Positions 10,261 through 19,877 of a stretch of 64,000 bases of DNA are shown here, piece after piece. A program made the translations under genes and the position numbers. Location of the stretch: positions 2,924,522 to 2,988,521 of the forward strand of contig CATOTI010000002.1 of NCBI GenBank assembly GCA_951813295.1. Direction: 5' to 3'. Source of the DNA: an uncultured Pseudomonadales bacterium. Its GTDB lineage: Bacteria; Pseudomonadota; Gammaproteobacteria; Pseudomonadales; Azotimanducaceae. Below the pieces are notes generated by a model. The model saw nothing but the letters and a program-made list of their open reading frames with translations. It had not been told where the DNA came from and did no database searches. Position 1 is the first letter of the stretch; each line of letters begins with the position of its first letter.

Positions 10261-11355
10261 TTATGGCCAATCTCGCGAAGGCGACATGAATGAACCACCG
10301 GTCGCGCGTGACAGGCTCCAGTAGGCGGCCGCCGCCATCGGATCGCCTTCGATCGGGAACATGATGACGTTCATCGGAATCTGATTCGGCAGCACCCGAT
10401 AGGCACGTTCGAAGAGTTGGCGGCGCTCCCGCCCGTTGACCGTCGACTTGCGGGGCGCTCGTTCGCCGAGTGTCGGTAGCCCATCGGTGATCAGGAACAC
10501 ATTGTCCGGGAGCGGATTCATCGTGCTGATCTGGACAAAGAGCGAGTGAAGATTTGTGCCGTTCTCGGGCACGACCTCGTTGATGCGCTCGATCGCGTCG
10601 TCGATCGCGTCGGGTTCGGTGGCGTCCACCCAGACACCGTCTTCACCGACGTGAAATTCGGCGGCGGTGTTGTAGGTCATCATCTGAAACTGACTATCGA
10701 GCGGGACTTGGGCGGCAAGCCACTCGACGGTCCTGAGCGCTCGTTGCCACTTCGGCGCCGCGCGGCGTCGCTCGAGCGGCATGTTTCGCCGGCGGATCAC
10801 CTGCACGATCGTCTCGTCCAGCATCGACGCCGACGAATCGAGCACGATGAGCACGTGCCGACCGCCTACCCTGAGCCCGGTCAGATACTGGCGATCGCCC
10901 TCGCCGCGGATTTCCCGGACCCGGTTACCTTCGGCCGCACGCTCCTGCGCTTTCAGGCGCTCGACGTCCTGCTCGCGCGTTTCGATATCGGTCTTCAGCT
11001 CTTCGATGGACGCGATCCGCGCGATGGTCGCGGCTTCGAGATCGTCCTTGTCCTCGCGGCGCCGTTCGAGCTCCTCGATCATCGCCAGGAGTTCGCGCTT
11101 CGCCTGATCGACGCGGCGTTTGGTGTCCTCGAGGGTGTCTGTGAGATCGACGAGGTTCTCCTCGCCCACGTCGATTTGATAATCGAGTTTTCGGGATTCG
11201 GCGAGAAGATCCCGGTTGAGTTCTTTGGTCTCGTCGTCAACGGCGTGGTTGATGATGAGAAAGATGAGCACGACCGCGCCGAAGCCGCACGACATGACAT
11301 CCAGAAACGACAACGAGAAGACATCGAATCGACGTTTTGTTCTCCGCCGCGCCAC
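10261..11355 (-). CDS. Membrane-anchored VWA-domain protein with ExbD/TolR-like N-terminal TM (paralogous architecture)
   Basis: SFLDVMSCGFGAVVLIFLIIN TM, coiled coil, then VLDSSASM MIDAS and ITDGLPTLG. Confidence 0.85.
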   Translation of the reverse strand: MARRRTKRRFDVFSLSFLDVMSCGFGAVVLIFLIINHAVDDETKELNRDLLAESRKLDYQIDVGEENLVDLTDTLEDTKRRVDQAKRELLAMIEELERRREDKDDLEAATIARIASIEELKTDIETREQDVERLKAQERAAEGNRVREIRGEGDRQYLTGLRVGGRHVLIVLDSSASMLDETIVQVIRRRNMPLERRRAAPKWQRALRTVEWLAAQVPLDSQFQMMTYNTAAEFHVGEDGVWVDATEPDAIDDAIERINEVVPENGTNLHSLFVQISTMNPLPDNVFLITDGLPTLGERAPRKSTVNGRERRQLFERAYRVLPNQIPMNVIMFPIEGDPMAAAAYWSLSRATGGSFMSPSRDWP

Positions 11356-11367
11356 CGTGCGGTCCGC

Positions 11368-12633
11368 CTACACGTCGACCACGATGAATTGAAACGTCTC
11401 GCCGGCCACGCGCACGACGTCGCCGGGTTTGACGGCCTGCTTCGCGTACGCGGTTTCGTTGATCGAGACCGCGTGGGTCGCGCCGGTGATCACGACACCG
11501 TTGGCGCCGGCGTTGATGCCCGTGTCGACGCCCGCGTCGAGATGACTCGACGGGTGTGAGCGGAAATCCATACCCGACGCGATGGCCACGGCGACACCGC
11601 CGCGCAGCAGGTGCGTCGGTCGGGCCTCGCTCGGCGTCGTCTCGACGTCCTGCACGGGCGTACGTGAGAACGCGGCGACGTGTCTGACGTCCGGCGCGCC
11701 CGCCAGGAGGGCGGCGCTTTCGCGATCGATCGTTTGCCGGGCTGCTTCGCGCGAGGCGACTTCCACGGATACACCTTCGGCACGGAGTCGGTCGCCGAGG
11801 CCGGGCATCGCCTTCGCATATTCGGACAAGACGACGTGGTCGAAGCCGCGCGCCGCTTCGACGAGTTTGTCGAGGCGCCGGGCGTTCTTGTTCTTGAGCA
11901 TCTCGGCGGTGACGTCGACCCGGCGTGACTCACCGGCGTGATCGATCAAGACGCCGAACGTCGGCGGCATGCCGCCCTGATCGACCGCCTTGATCAACTG
12001 ATCGAAAACCTGCTGTTCGGTTGCGGCAATTCGCAAGGGGTCGAAGCGCGTCTGATCGATGAAACGATCGGCAACGGCATCCACCCAACCTTCCAGGAGC
12101 GAACGCATTCCAGCTTCGGCGACTTCGGCGCCGTCCGTGCTCGTCACCTGGTCGTTGAGTTCGAGTGTGCTCACGACGGCTGCGTGCATGGTGATGTCGA
12201 CGAACGCGGTGCGACGGGAGAGGGCCAGATCAGCGCTGCTGACGGCGGCGGCGTCGATAATCAGTCGAACGTTGAGGCCCGCCGCCTGGGCGATACCGAG
12301 CAGAAGGCTCATCTGCTCGGGCGATGTGGAGCTCGGCGTGACCAGGATCGTGTCGTCGGAGCGATCGACGTTTTCCGTGATCTTCGCGAGATGCGCATAC
12401 ACCAGGTCTGCCTGATTGCGTGCGACATCGGACGGCGTACCCAACGGCTCTTCATTCAACCGATACCAGAACTGGTCTTCGGTCTGGCGTGGGTGCAGGC
12501 GGGACTGCCGACTGGCGTCGAAACCGAACGCGATGTTCTTCTTCTCGACGAATGCGAGCGCGGGTTCCTGATACAGAACACGGCCCGATTGAGTGAGGGT
12601 TATCGCGATGTCGTTGGTTTCGATGACGAGCAC
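11368..12633 (-). CDS. Hsp70/actin-like (ASKHA) fold protein, possible FHA-like C-terminus
   Basis: IETNDIAITLT and AFVDITMHAAVVSTL resemble phosphate-binding loops; C-terminal TGATHAVSINETAY...GDVVRVAGETFQFIV. Confidence 0.6.
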   Translation of the reverse strand: MLVIETNDIAITLTQSGRVLYQEPALAFVEKKNIAFGFDASRQSRLHPRQTEDQFWYRLNEEPLGTPSDVARNQADLVYAHLAKITENVDRSDDTILVTPSSTSPEQMSLLLGIAQAAGLNVRLIIDAAAVSSADLALSRRTAFVDITMHAAVVSTLELNDQVTSTDGAEVAEAGMRSLLEGWVDAVADRFIDQTRFDPLRIAATEQQVFDQLIKAVDQGGMPPTFGVLIDHAGESRRVDVTAEMLKNKNARRLDKLVEAARGFDHVVLSEYAKAMPGLGDRLRAEGVSVEVASREAARQTIDRESAALLAGAPDVRHVAAFSRTPVQDVETTPSEARPTHLLRGGVAVAIASGMDFRSHPSSHLDAGVDTGINAGANGVVITGATHAVSINETAYAKQAVKPGDVVRVAGETFQFIVVDV

Positions 12634-13430
12634 TAGCGCACCTGCATATGGCGGACGAGGTTGTCGTTGCAGTAGTTCTGCGTATCGAGAACGAGGCGCT
12701 CCTGGACCAGTTGCAGTTGGTGCATCAGGAACATGATCACGATCGAAATCACGAGGGCGACAAACGTCGAGTTGAACGCTACGCCGAGACTGGTGGTAAC
12801 GCCGGCAATGTCACCCTCGACGGCACGGTAGGCCTGGCCCAGTGCGTCGCCGATACCGCGCACCGTGCCGATGAATCCGATCGACGGGATGGCCCAGGCG
12901 ATATAGCGCACCATCGCCAGTTCACTGTCGAGACGGTCGGATTCCGTTTCACAGACGCCGCGCACAGCGTCAGACACGTCCTGCACGTTGCGCGTCGACG
13001 AGAAACGTTGCAGTGCGGCGAGCAGCACCCGCGGCAGCAGGTTGTGCCGCGCCGTGTCGGGCAGCGCCTGGATCGGCCGCGAGTACTCCCTCGTATCCTC
13101 GGGCAGGATGCTCATGCCCTCGGAGACCTCGATGAAGCGGTTGTCAAGCATGTTGCGCTCGCGGAACGAGTTGCGTGCCTTGAGGCCCATGATCGACATC
13201 GCCCAAAGCATCAGGATGAAGCAGGATTCCTGCTCGTAATCGCGCAACACCACAAACAGCGACCGGTCGGGGACGAAGGCTTCGCCCTGCTCCGCGCGAG
13301 TGGCCTGTTCGGTGAGGATCGCCTCGGCGTTCGGTCGGATCAGCGTGACGTAAATCAGGTGGACGATGATGACCGCGACGATGAGGGCCGCGATCTGATA
13401 GACGAATTCGAATGAGAAGCTCTTTTTCAC
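12633..13430 (-). CDS. MotA/TolQ/ExbB proton-channel family protein
   Basis: AWAIPSIGFIGTVRGIGDALGQAYRAVEG...VTTSLGVAFNSTFVALVISIVIMF signature, N-terminal TMs. Confidence 0.85.
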   Translation of the reverse strand: MKKSFSFEFVYQIAALIVAVIIVHLIYVTLIRPNAEAILTEQATRAEQGEAFVPDRSLFVVLRDYEQESCFILMLWAMSIMGLKARNSFRERNMLDNRFIEVSEGMSILPEDTREYSRPIQALPDTARHNLLPRVLLAALQRFSSTRNVQDVSDAVRGVCETESDRLDSELAMVRYIAWAIPSIGFIGTVRGIGDALGQAYRAVEGDIAGVTTSLGVAFNSTFVALVISIVIMFLMHQLQLVQERLVLDTQNYCNDNLVRHMQVR

Positions 13431-13442
13431 GATTTTGTTTTT

Positions 13443-13778
13443 CTAGATGTCCACGGGAAATGTGACCTCGAGGTCTTCGGAAATATCCTCGCTCGGGACA
13501 AAAATATCGGGAGAGCGGACGGGCTCGAGGGTTTCGTCGTCCGGCTCCTCTTCGTCGGCGTCGCCCTCGGCGGGCGTCTCGCCATCGGTGTCGACCTCGT
13601 CGGGCGTCTCGGCGTCGCGGGATTCAGCATCTTCCAACTCGGCATTTTCTCTCTCTTCGTCCGCCACCCTCTCCTCAGCCAGCGTGTTGAAGGCGAGCGA
13701 CGAGCCGGGCGGTCCCGCTACTGGCGTCGGCAAGAGCAGGAGGCTCAGGAGGATGGCGATCGCGAGACGGTTCGACAT
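13443..13778 (-). CDS. Small acidic secreted protein of unknown function
   Basis: MSNRLAIAILLSLLLLPTPVAG signal peptide followed by a Glu/Asp-rich segment; tight operon spacing. Confidence 0.6.
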   Translation of the reverse strand: MSNRLAIAILLSLLLLPTPVAGPPGSSLAFNTLAEERVADEERENAELEDAESRDAETPDEVDTDGETPAEGDADEEEPDDETLEPVRSPDIFVPSEDISEDLEVTFPVDI

Positions 13779-13783
13779 GGGCG

Positions 13784-15818
13784 TCACTCGGCGAACCGGG
13801 CGATTCGGAATCCAAGATCCTGCCGGCCGTCCTTGCCGTAGTCGCGGAACGAGTTGCGCAGGTCCGTCACGGTACCGTGCTTCCAGCTCGATCCTTTGAT
13901 GACGTGAAAATCGCCGTTGTCCGGTCCCATGGGGTCCGTCGCCGGTTCTGATTCGGGAATCTCGTAGAAGTCGTGCATCCACTCGGCGACGTTGCCGCCG
14001 AGGTCGTAGACCCCGTGTTGATTGGGCGGAAAAATGCCGACAGGAGACGCGGCGATGTAGTTGTCGTTATAGTCGAAGATGATTCGACCGACAGTGTTCT
14101 GCGCCGCGCGGTCGGCGTAGTTGCCGTGCCGATCGGGCGGTGGAAAATCGTCCCCCCAGGGGAAACGGGTCGGTCGGGATTCGTTGAGGACCGCCCAGGA
14201 CCATTCCGCCTCGGTCGGCAGCCGATAGCCTTTTGCGCGTAGATTGAAACCCGTGATCTTGCCGAACTCTTCTTCGTAGAACGGCTCGAGTTTGTCCTGC
14301 AACGAAAGCCAGTTGCAGTACTGCGCCGCTTCGTTCCACGTGATCCCGACGACCGGTTGGTCTTCGTCGTTCAGATCGAGGCCTTCGAATTCTCCCGATT
14401 CATGACCCGGCGCGAATTGGCGGAACTCACGATTCGAAACTTCGGTGCGGCTGAGGTAGAAGAGCCGCGTCAATTTGACGTCCCGGATGACCTCGTTGGC
14501 CCGACGTCCGGGCTCCCGGCGCGATGCGCCGAGTTGAACCTGGGTGGGACTCAACAGCACGAGTTCCTGACCGGCGGCCGTCGTACGGACCGACTTCAGC
14601 GCCGCCAGGCGAGCTTCTTCGAGTGTGAGTAGCCGCACCTTGAGTTCCTGGCGAAACCCCGGTTGTGGCAGGAACGATCGTTTGTAGGCGGCATAGCCTT
14701 CGCGGCGGATCTCGATGTCGTGCGCAACGGCCGTGAGGGTCACGAGTTGCTCGCCGACGCCTTGGCGTTCACCGTCTACCCAGAGTTCGGCGTCGGCGGG
14801 CTGTGTCTCGACGGCGAGCTCGCCCGTTTGTTGCTCGAGCGCGACGCGCAGGGTCCGCGCCTGTCCGGAATCGAGTTCGATCGCCCGCGATTCCGGCGAA
14901 AAACCCACTTTGAAGAAGCGGACATCGAGTGATCCCGGCGCGACCTCGATGCTTAGCGGCGTCTCGCCCTGGTACTGGCCGTTGATCGTTACGCCCGCGC
15001 CGGCGGGTTGCGAGCGTAGCGTCAGTTCCCCGCCTGCCGGGAGCAGGTTGACGCCGGGGAGTTCGACCTCGGCTTCGGGCTCGAAATCGAGGATGTCGAC
15101 CCATGGTTGATAGCCGGGTTTCTTGATTGTCAGGCGTCGCTCGCCAGCAAGGATTTCGAAAGGTCCGGGCGTCGTTGTTGGAACGGCATCGCCGTCGACT
15201 TCGAGCGTCGCGTCGACTGGCACGGTCGGAATTCGCACATTCGCCCAGTTCGGGCGTAGTTCGACGTCGACGGACTGCTCTTCGCGTCGCCCGATGACGT
15301 CGATCGCGACGGACTGACTCTGGTAGCGCGGATGACTGACGAGAACCGTTTGTGTGCCGGCAGGGACGTCGGCGGTCATCGGTGCGGTGCCGCGAATGTC
15401 ACCCACTTGGATTTCGCTGCCTTCCGGAATGATGTCGAAGTGAACGACGCCCGGTAACTTCTCGAGCGTGAGTTCAAATGTCTGGTTTCTAGCGTCGCCC
15501 ACCTCGACGGTCTGATCGAGATCGTGATAACCGGGCGCCGTCGCCTTGAGTGCGTACGGACCGGTACGCAGAAGGTGGGTTTCGCCAAACTCGAACCCGC
15601 CATCGACCACGACGAACGCATCGACGGGCTCGGTCTCGAAACGCACGGATCGGGCCGTGAACAGGAACCAGAAAACCCACAGCACGACGAGGCCGACGAC
15701 GATTGCGACCATCTGCCATCTCGATACAGGAAACCGGCGCGCCTCGGTAACGGTAGCGCTCGGGGTGAACGACGATGCCTCGATCGTCGAGGTCCTGCCA
15801 CGGTCCTCTTCGGCCATC
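13784..15818 (-). CDS. TM-anchored PEGA-repeat protein with C-terminal SUMF1/FGE-like domain
   Basis: N-terminal TM (MVAIVVGLVVLWVFWFLF), several PEGA-type repeats, then YRLPTEAEWSWAVLN, YDLGGNVAEWMHD, GSSW...GFRIAR. Confidence 0.82.
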
Positions 15819-17325
15819 AGATCTTTTCTTCGCAGCGAACTTCGACAGGGGCCTGGTCGGACGCGAGCAACACTTCCTTGCGGACGTCGCGACAACCGTC
15901 CTGACTGCCGGTGATGGTGTATCGGCCCGGTCGGAGCCTCAGCTCGTGTCGGTCGAACGTGCCGAGTACGCCGACGTGGTGCACCACCACCCGGGTCTTC
16001 TTGTCGGAAATCAATACGAGTGGCACGGGCACGGTGGCGCGGGCAAGTAGCGTCTCGAATCGGTCGCGTCGGTTATCGAACTTTGCGCCGCCGCCGCGCT
16101 CGTCGAGCGCTTCGGCGAGGACCGTCTGAGCGTCTCGAAACTCGTTGTCCGAGGACAACAGACCCGGATCGGCGAGAACACGATCCATCGCGGTGATGAG
16201 GCGAGCCCGTCGCCTGATTTCGAGTTTGCCGTCGCGCGCGAACTTGAGTGACCCGTCGATCGCGAGCGCTTCGTCATAGTCGCTGAGCGCCCGTTCCCAT
16301 GATTCATTCTCTTCGTGTGCGCGAGCCGACGCTTTGAGCGCGTCGATCCGTGCGAGCGTTTTCGCCCGCTCGGTCTGTTGCTGGCCGGAGAGTGCCATCG
16401 GGTCGTCCGGACGCACCGCGAGGACACCACGAAACGCGAGGAGCGCTGCTTCGAAGTCCTTTTTCTCGAGTGCCGAGAAACCATTCGAGAGTTGTGCCTG
16501 ATAGCGTGCGTCGGCCTGCGCCTGGCGAAGGTTCTGTTGCCGTTCGCCGACGCCGGCCAGATCCGGGTCCAGATTGAGCGCGTCGTCGATGAGATCCGCG
16601 GCTCCTGCAAGGTTGCCCCTGAGTTCCGCACGTTCGGATTCGCGCAGAAGAGCAATGACCTCGGGTAGGGTCTTTGCCCGAGCCCGGCCACGTATTGCCT
16701 CGGTGTCACCGGGCGCGATGCTGATTGCGCGCTCGAATGCCGTCGCGGCGCGTTCCGGATCGCGTTCGTCGAGGGCCTTGTAACCGGACGCGATGCTTGT
16801 CCGCACGAGTTCGCGCCCTTGTTCGATCAACGCGTCGAGCTCGGCTACCGCAAGGCGATACTCGTCGAGAGCCGCGGGATACTCTTCGCGCAGAAACTGC
16901 TGGTCGGCGACGTTCGCGCGTTCCTTGATCGCAGCGAGTTCGTCGGCGCCCCAGGTCGCAACGTCCATTTCGTCTTCGAGCTGTAGCTGCCGGCGAACGA
17001 ACACCGCGAGCTGCTCCTGGGCTTTGGCCCGTGCCTGTTCTCGCTGGGCCGCTTCGAAAGGTGGTGGTGCGGCGTCGCCTTCCGTGGGGCGAGCGCGCGT
17101 CGCGGGGGCCGCGACGGATTCACTCGTTTGCGACGGCACGCTCACGGTATCGACCTGGTCGGGTACGACCGCGAACACATAGAAGACGATGCCGGCGAGG
17201 ACGACAAAGAGCCCGCCCAGGCCGATCGTTCGGCCTTGTAGGCGGGTCTTTTTGGTGGTGTCTGTCTGCCCCCGCGTCAGCGGTGCGACGGCGGGTTCAA
17301 TGGTCCGGTGGTCAGGTTGAGACAT
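15817..17325 (-). CDS. TM-anchored TPR/coiled-coil protein
   Basis: Single TM GLGGLFVVLAGIVFYVFAVV; TPR-like helical repeats (GFSALEKKDFEAALLAFRGVLAVRPDDPMAL); C-terminal PEGA-like segment LRPGRYTITGSQDG. Confidence 0.75.
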   Translation of the reverse strand: MSQPDHRTIEPAVAPLTRGQTDTTKKTRLQGRTIGLGGLFVVLAGIVFYVFAVVPDQVDTVSVPSQTSESVAAPATRARPTEGDAAPPPFEAAQREQARAKAQEQLAVFVRRQLQLEDEMDVATWGADELAAIKERANVADQQFLREEYPAALDEYRLAVAELDALIEQGRELVRTSIASGYKALDERDPERAATAFERAISIAPGDTEAIRGRARAKTLPEVIALLRESERAELRGNLAGAADLIDDALNLDPDLAGVGERQQNLRQAQADARYQAQLSNGFSALEKKDFEAALLAFRGVLAVRPDDPMALSGQQQTERAKTLARIDALKASARAHEENESWERALSDYDEALAIDGSLKFARDGKLEIRRRARLITAMDRVLADPGLLSSDNEFRDAQTVLAEALDERGGGAKFDNRRDRFETLLARATVPVPLVLISDKKTRVVVHHVGVLGTFDRHELRLRPGRYTITGSQDGCRDVRKEVLLASDQAPVEVRCEEKI

Positions 17326-18592
17326 CGTCGAACAGCTCGTCTTCCGACTCCTTGGTTTTCGCCGCCTCTTCGGCGGCGATCTCTTCGGCTATGTCGTCGG
17401 GCATCTCCAGACCCATCTCCTCGAAGTAGATGCGGCGTAGGATCCGTCGCAGTTCGACGTATTGGGCTTCCACTGATCCTTGTAGCCGGAGCGTCTCGTT
17501 TTCTAGGTCGATCGTATGGGGCGTGATCTCGGCTTCAGCGGACGTACCGAGCTCCTGCAGCACTTCTGCGTGTAGCTGTGCTTCGGCGCGATCCTCGATC
17601 GCCTGCATTGCGAGGGTTGCCCCACCGATCACACCGACGACACCACCGTAGCGCGTCGCGACGTTGTCACTTCTCTGAGCGAGGAGACCGCTTGCTATTG
17701 CTACTGCGCCCGCCATCGTCTTACGACGCGCCTTTTCGCGTTGGTTGCTGTACGCGATGGCTTCCCCATAGGAGGCGCTCCGCCAGTCCTGATACGACGG
17801 GTACATCTCGCGGTAGAAACCGTCGAAGTACTCATCGAGCGTATCGATGAAGAGATACTCCCTTTCACGAACCTTGCGCACGCGGTCGAGCATGGGATCG
17901 TCGTCGGCCGGCAGGCGGCGGACTTCATAGGCCCCCGGCTCGATCTCGACGACGTGAGTGGAGAACGCGTCGGGCGAGAAATCGCGCGCGAACTTCATTT
18001 CGGCGGTCGTGCGGATTTCCTGAATCTGCTCTGGGGTGAGGGCGCGCACGTACATCGTCATCTCGTCGACGATCCGCCGGTAGGTCGACTGGAACGGATC
18101 GATATCGGGCGGGATGGTGTCTTCATAGGCGTACTTGCTGGCCAACGTTTCGTATTCGCGCGTGAACCATTGCTGGCCGCGGGCATCGGTCACGGTGACT
18201 TCGACGATCATTCGTTCGCCGTCGGAGTGATGGATCGTGCCGCTGACGACGACATCCACCGCATGGGTCTCGCGCGGGATGACACGGACGGCGCCCCAGT
18301 TACCCGTCGATTGGAGGAGGTTCTTGGTGAAGAACGCCATGTAATTGCCTTCGGCACGGCGTACTTCCGGGATGATGTTTGCTTCGCGTTGCTCGTCGAA
18401 GGACTCGGGCACGTTGGGATCGAAGACTTCGACGCCAACGTCGAGGAGCAGCTCTTCGGGCACTTCCATGGTGGCTTGTTGGGGTGGTGTCAGGTCCACG
18501 ACCCGAACGGTTGCGGTCGAGCAACCGACGGCGACGAGAAGCGAGACACAGATGGTTGCGCGTAGCGTCAGGCCCAAGGGTGGAGCATCCAT
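17312..18592 (-). CDS. Putative lipoprotein of unknown function
   Basis: ATICVSLLVAVGCST lipobox; glycine-rich hydrophobic stretch (AGAVAIASGLLAQ...GGVVGVIGGATLAMQ). Confidence 0.72.
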   Translation of the reverse strand: MDAPPLGLTLRATICVSLLVAVGCSTATVRVVDLTPPQQATMEVPEELLLDVGVEVFDPNVPESFDEQREANIIPEVRRAEGNYMAFFTKNLLQSTGNWGAVRVIPRETHAVDVVVSGTIHHSDGERMIVEVTVTDARGQQWFTREYETLASKYAYEDTIPPDIDPFQSTYRRIVDEMTMYVRALTPEQIQEIRTTAEMKFARDFSPDAFSTHVVEIEPGAYEVRRLPADDDPMLDRVRKVREREYLFIDTLDEYFDGFYREMYPSYQDWRSASYGEAIAYSNQREKARRKTMAGAVAIASGLLAQRSDNVATRYGGVVGVIGGATLAMQAIEDRAEAQLHAEVLQELGTSAEAEITPHTIDLENETLRLQGSVEAQYVELRRILRRIYFEEMGLEMPDDIAEEIAAEEAAKTKESEDELFDDVST

Positions 18593-18601
18593 GTCGATCG
18601 C

Positions 18602-19747
18602 CTAGAGTCCTGATTTGTACCGACGATATTCTTCCCAGAGGAGCTCTCGCAATTCCGGGTCGGGTTCGGCCATCGCCGCTTCGCGCAACTGGCGAGCCAC
18701 GACATCGTCGTCTTTCGCATCGGGCGTATCCGGTGGAACGGACGCCGTGACCGGCACCGGTGGCCGCGGTGGCCCGATTGGACCGTTAGCACCCTGTGCG
18801 GGTGCCGAACCCTGGCCGTTGCTGACGGGGCTGCCGGACTGTTCGCCGCTGCCGGTCGGTTCGGGGACGCCGCCACCACCGCCCGATTGAGGTTGGGCAT
18901 CGGCTTTGCGCGCGGCGATGACGTTACGTTCGTCGAGAATCTCGCCATCGAAATCGCCGAGGGCTTTCTCGAGTTCGGCGTCGCCCGCTACGCTCCGATC
19001 ATCATCGCCACTGGCCCCGGGTCGTCCCGGTTCACCGCCCGCGCCCTGTTCTTCGGATTCTTCGCCGCCACCGCCGTTGGCGTCCTCTTCTTCATCGCCC
19101 CCACCGGCTTCTTCGCTGCCCGGAAGGCCCGGTAACTCGGTGCTGGTCTCCCAGCCGTCGCCATCATCGCCCGCGGGTGAACCGGGTGGCGGACCGCCGG
19201 CCTCGGCCATGTCACCTTCCATTCCGCCGCTTTGCTGGTCCTGACCTTGCTGACCGCTCTGCGGTTGGCCGCCTTGCTGTTGTTGCTGCCCCTGTTGGCC
19301 ACCTTGTTGTTGCTGCTGTGATTGCTCGCCGCCTTGCTGTTGTTCCTGGCCCTGCTGCTGCGATTGCTGGCCGCCTTGCTGGCTTGATTCCTGGGGTCGC
19401 CCGGACGGGGGCTGGCCACCACTTTGCTGCTGACTCTGGTTCTGCGGGCTCGGTGATTGTGGCGAACTCGACGAAGGACTCTGCGACGGCGAACTCGGCG
19501 AACTCGGCGAACTCGGCGGGCTCGGCATTGACTGCGGGCTCGGCATGCTGGGCGAGCTCGAGGAGGAAGGCATCGAGGGGCTCGATGATGATTGGCTGGG
19601 TCGTGAAGGTGGTGTTGGTAGCTGCGGCATCTGACACGCGGCGACCGCCCAAACGGTCGCGAGTACGAATGTTCGGCGAAGTAAACGGAACGCGCTGGGC
19701 AGTAAAACGTCAGCTCGCTCGATGGGACTTCCTGCTGCTCGAATCAT
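18602..19747 (-). CDS. Low-complexity Gln/Ser/Pro/Gly-rich putative lipoprotein
   Basis: VLATVWAVAACQMP lipobox followed by poly-(S/P) and poly-(Q/G) tracts. Confidence 0.7.
   Translation of the reverse strand: MIRAAGSPIERADVLLPSAFRLLRRTFVLATVWAVAACQMPQLPTPPSRPSQSSSSPSMPSSSSSPSMPSPQSMPSPPSSPSSPSSPSQSPSSSSPQSPSPQNQSQQQSGGQPPSGRPQESSQQGGQQSQQQGQEQQQGGEQSQQQQQGGQQGQQQQQGGQPQSGQQGQDQQSGGMEGDMAEAGGPPPGSPAGDDGDGWETSTELPGLPGSEEAGGGDEEEDANGGGGEESEEQGAGGEPGRPGASGDDDRSVAGDAELEKALGDFDGEILDERNVIAARKADAQPQSGGGGGVPEPTGSGEQSGSPVSNGQGSAPAQGANGPIGPPRPPVPVTASVPPDTPDAKDDDVVARQLREAAMAEPDPELRELLWEEYRRYKSGL
19240..19600. repeat. Coding low-complexity repeat region (Gln/Gly and Ser/Pro codons)
   Basis: Repetitive gcc-ttg-ctg-ttg and ctcggcgaa-type units inside the CDS. 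Confidence 0.8.
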
Positions 19748-19877
19748 GGCCCTTCCCCTGACACGTCTTGTCTTTACGAGACGACGTCCAACTTTCCGTC
19801 GAACTTATCCGATCTACTCATTAGAAACCGCTCCGCCGGAAGGTTCCCCAAACTTCGTACAGGTTTGTCGGTGGTGA

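Noticed and set aside
10546-11559. 337-aa plus-strand ORF across the VWA locus
   Set aside because: Antisense to the VWA gene, which has a clear MIDAS motif
19240-19600. Possible non-coding satellite or CRISPR
   Set aside because: Repeats are in frame within an ORF that has a lipobox and operon context
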